Below are positions 63,974 to 64,000 of a stretch of DNA of 64,000 bases, one piece after another. The stretch is taken from NCBI GenBank assembly GCA_009823505.1, contig VZQC01013826.1, positions 76,926 to 140,925 of the forward strand, read 5' to 3'. A program made the translations under genes and the position numbers. The notes under the pieces are model-generated. The model did not search any database. It was not told the DNA's origin and was given only the letters and a program-made list of their open reading frames with translations. The DNA is from Rhizomys pruinosus. Taxonomy: Eukaryota; Chordata; Mammalia; Rodentia; Spalacidae. How positions within the stretch are numbered: position 1 is the stretch's first letter; every line of letters begins with the position of its first letter.

Positions 63974-64000
63974 AGGGGCTGGAGAGTTGGCTAAGTAGTT
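63974..64000 (+). mobile_element. B2-type SINE head, cut by the window end
   Basis: 'aggggctggagagttggcta' plus 'agtagtt' is the start of a sense B2; the rest lies beyond the window. Confidence 0.85.

Overview
The window is nuclear DNA from a muroid rodent. It is dense in SINEs typical of that group: B1 (7SL-derived), B2/B3-like (tRNA-derived, starting ggctggagagatggc) and B4/ID-like elements. It also holds rodent LINE-1 pieces, MaLR-type and class II-type LTRs, old MIR/L2 and hAT fossils, and many long dinucleotide and tetranucleotide microsatellites. The B1 copies read 'gggagaccctgtctc' and the youngest B2 copies carry a 17-bp internal duplication. Neither looks like the house-mouse consensus as I remember it, so I do not name a species. 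I find no protein-coding exon, rRNA, tRNA or CpG island. The long open frames come from tandem repeats or SINEs, so this is best read as intergenic DNA or a large intron.

Layout. 1-9 kb: a MaLR-type LTR split by a B2, an old LINE-1 tract (2.4-3.9 kb), a B4 split by a B1, and an 813-bp solo LTR (7395-8207). 9-16 kb: three minisatellites (34-, 45- and 36-bp units), a 386-bp solo LTR inside a SINE (12061-12446), and a homeodomain-motif-rich unique stretch (13625-13870). 16-35 kb: SINE clusters, a hAT fossil, two B2-B1 composite SINEs, a YY1/E-box cluster (24630-24836), a MIR, and a GATC/GATA microsatellite domain (34.2-34.8 kb). 35-48 kb: two SINEs stacked at one target site, CTCF-like and MIR sequences, several rodent dispersed repeats, and the densest nesting of SINEs (45.6-48.1 kb), including a third B2-B1 composite. 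48-64 kb: TG-rich tracts, polypurine tracts, a 12-unit G-rich minisatellite (53.8-54.1 kb), LINE-1 fragments, a young B2 with a clean target duplication, and a 57-bp tandem repeat.

With no genes, the content is mainly insertion history. Target-site duplications let me order several events: B1 into B4, B2 into B1, B1 into B2, B2 into a MaLR LTR, an LTR into a SINE, and a B1 landing in the target duplication left by a B2. The observations most worth checking are the B2-B1 composite SINE (three copies with the same junction), the 36-bp minisatellite with its 144-bp higher-order period, and the repeat-free motif clusters at 13.6 and 24.7 kb. Family names come from remembered consensus features, not from a database search. 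Boundaries without a stated target-site duplication are approximate by about 10-20 bases.
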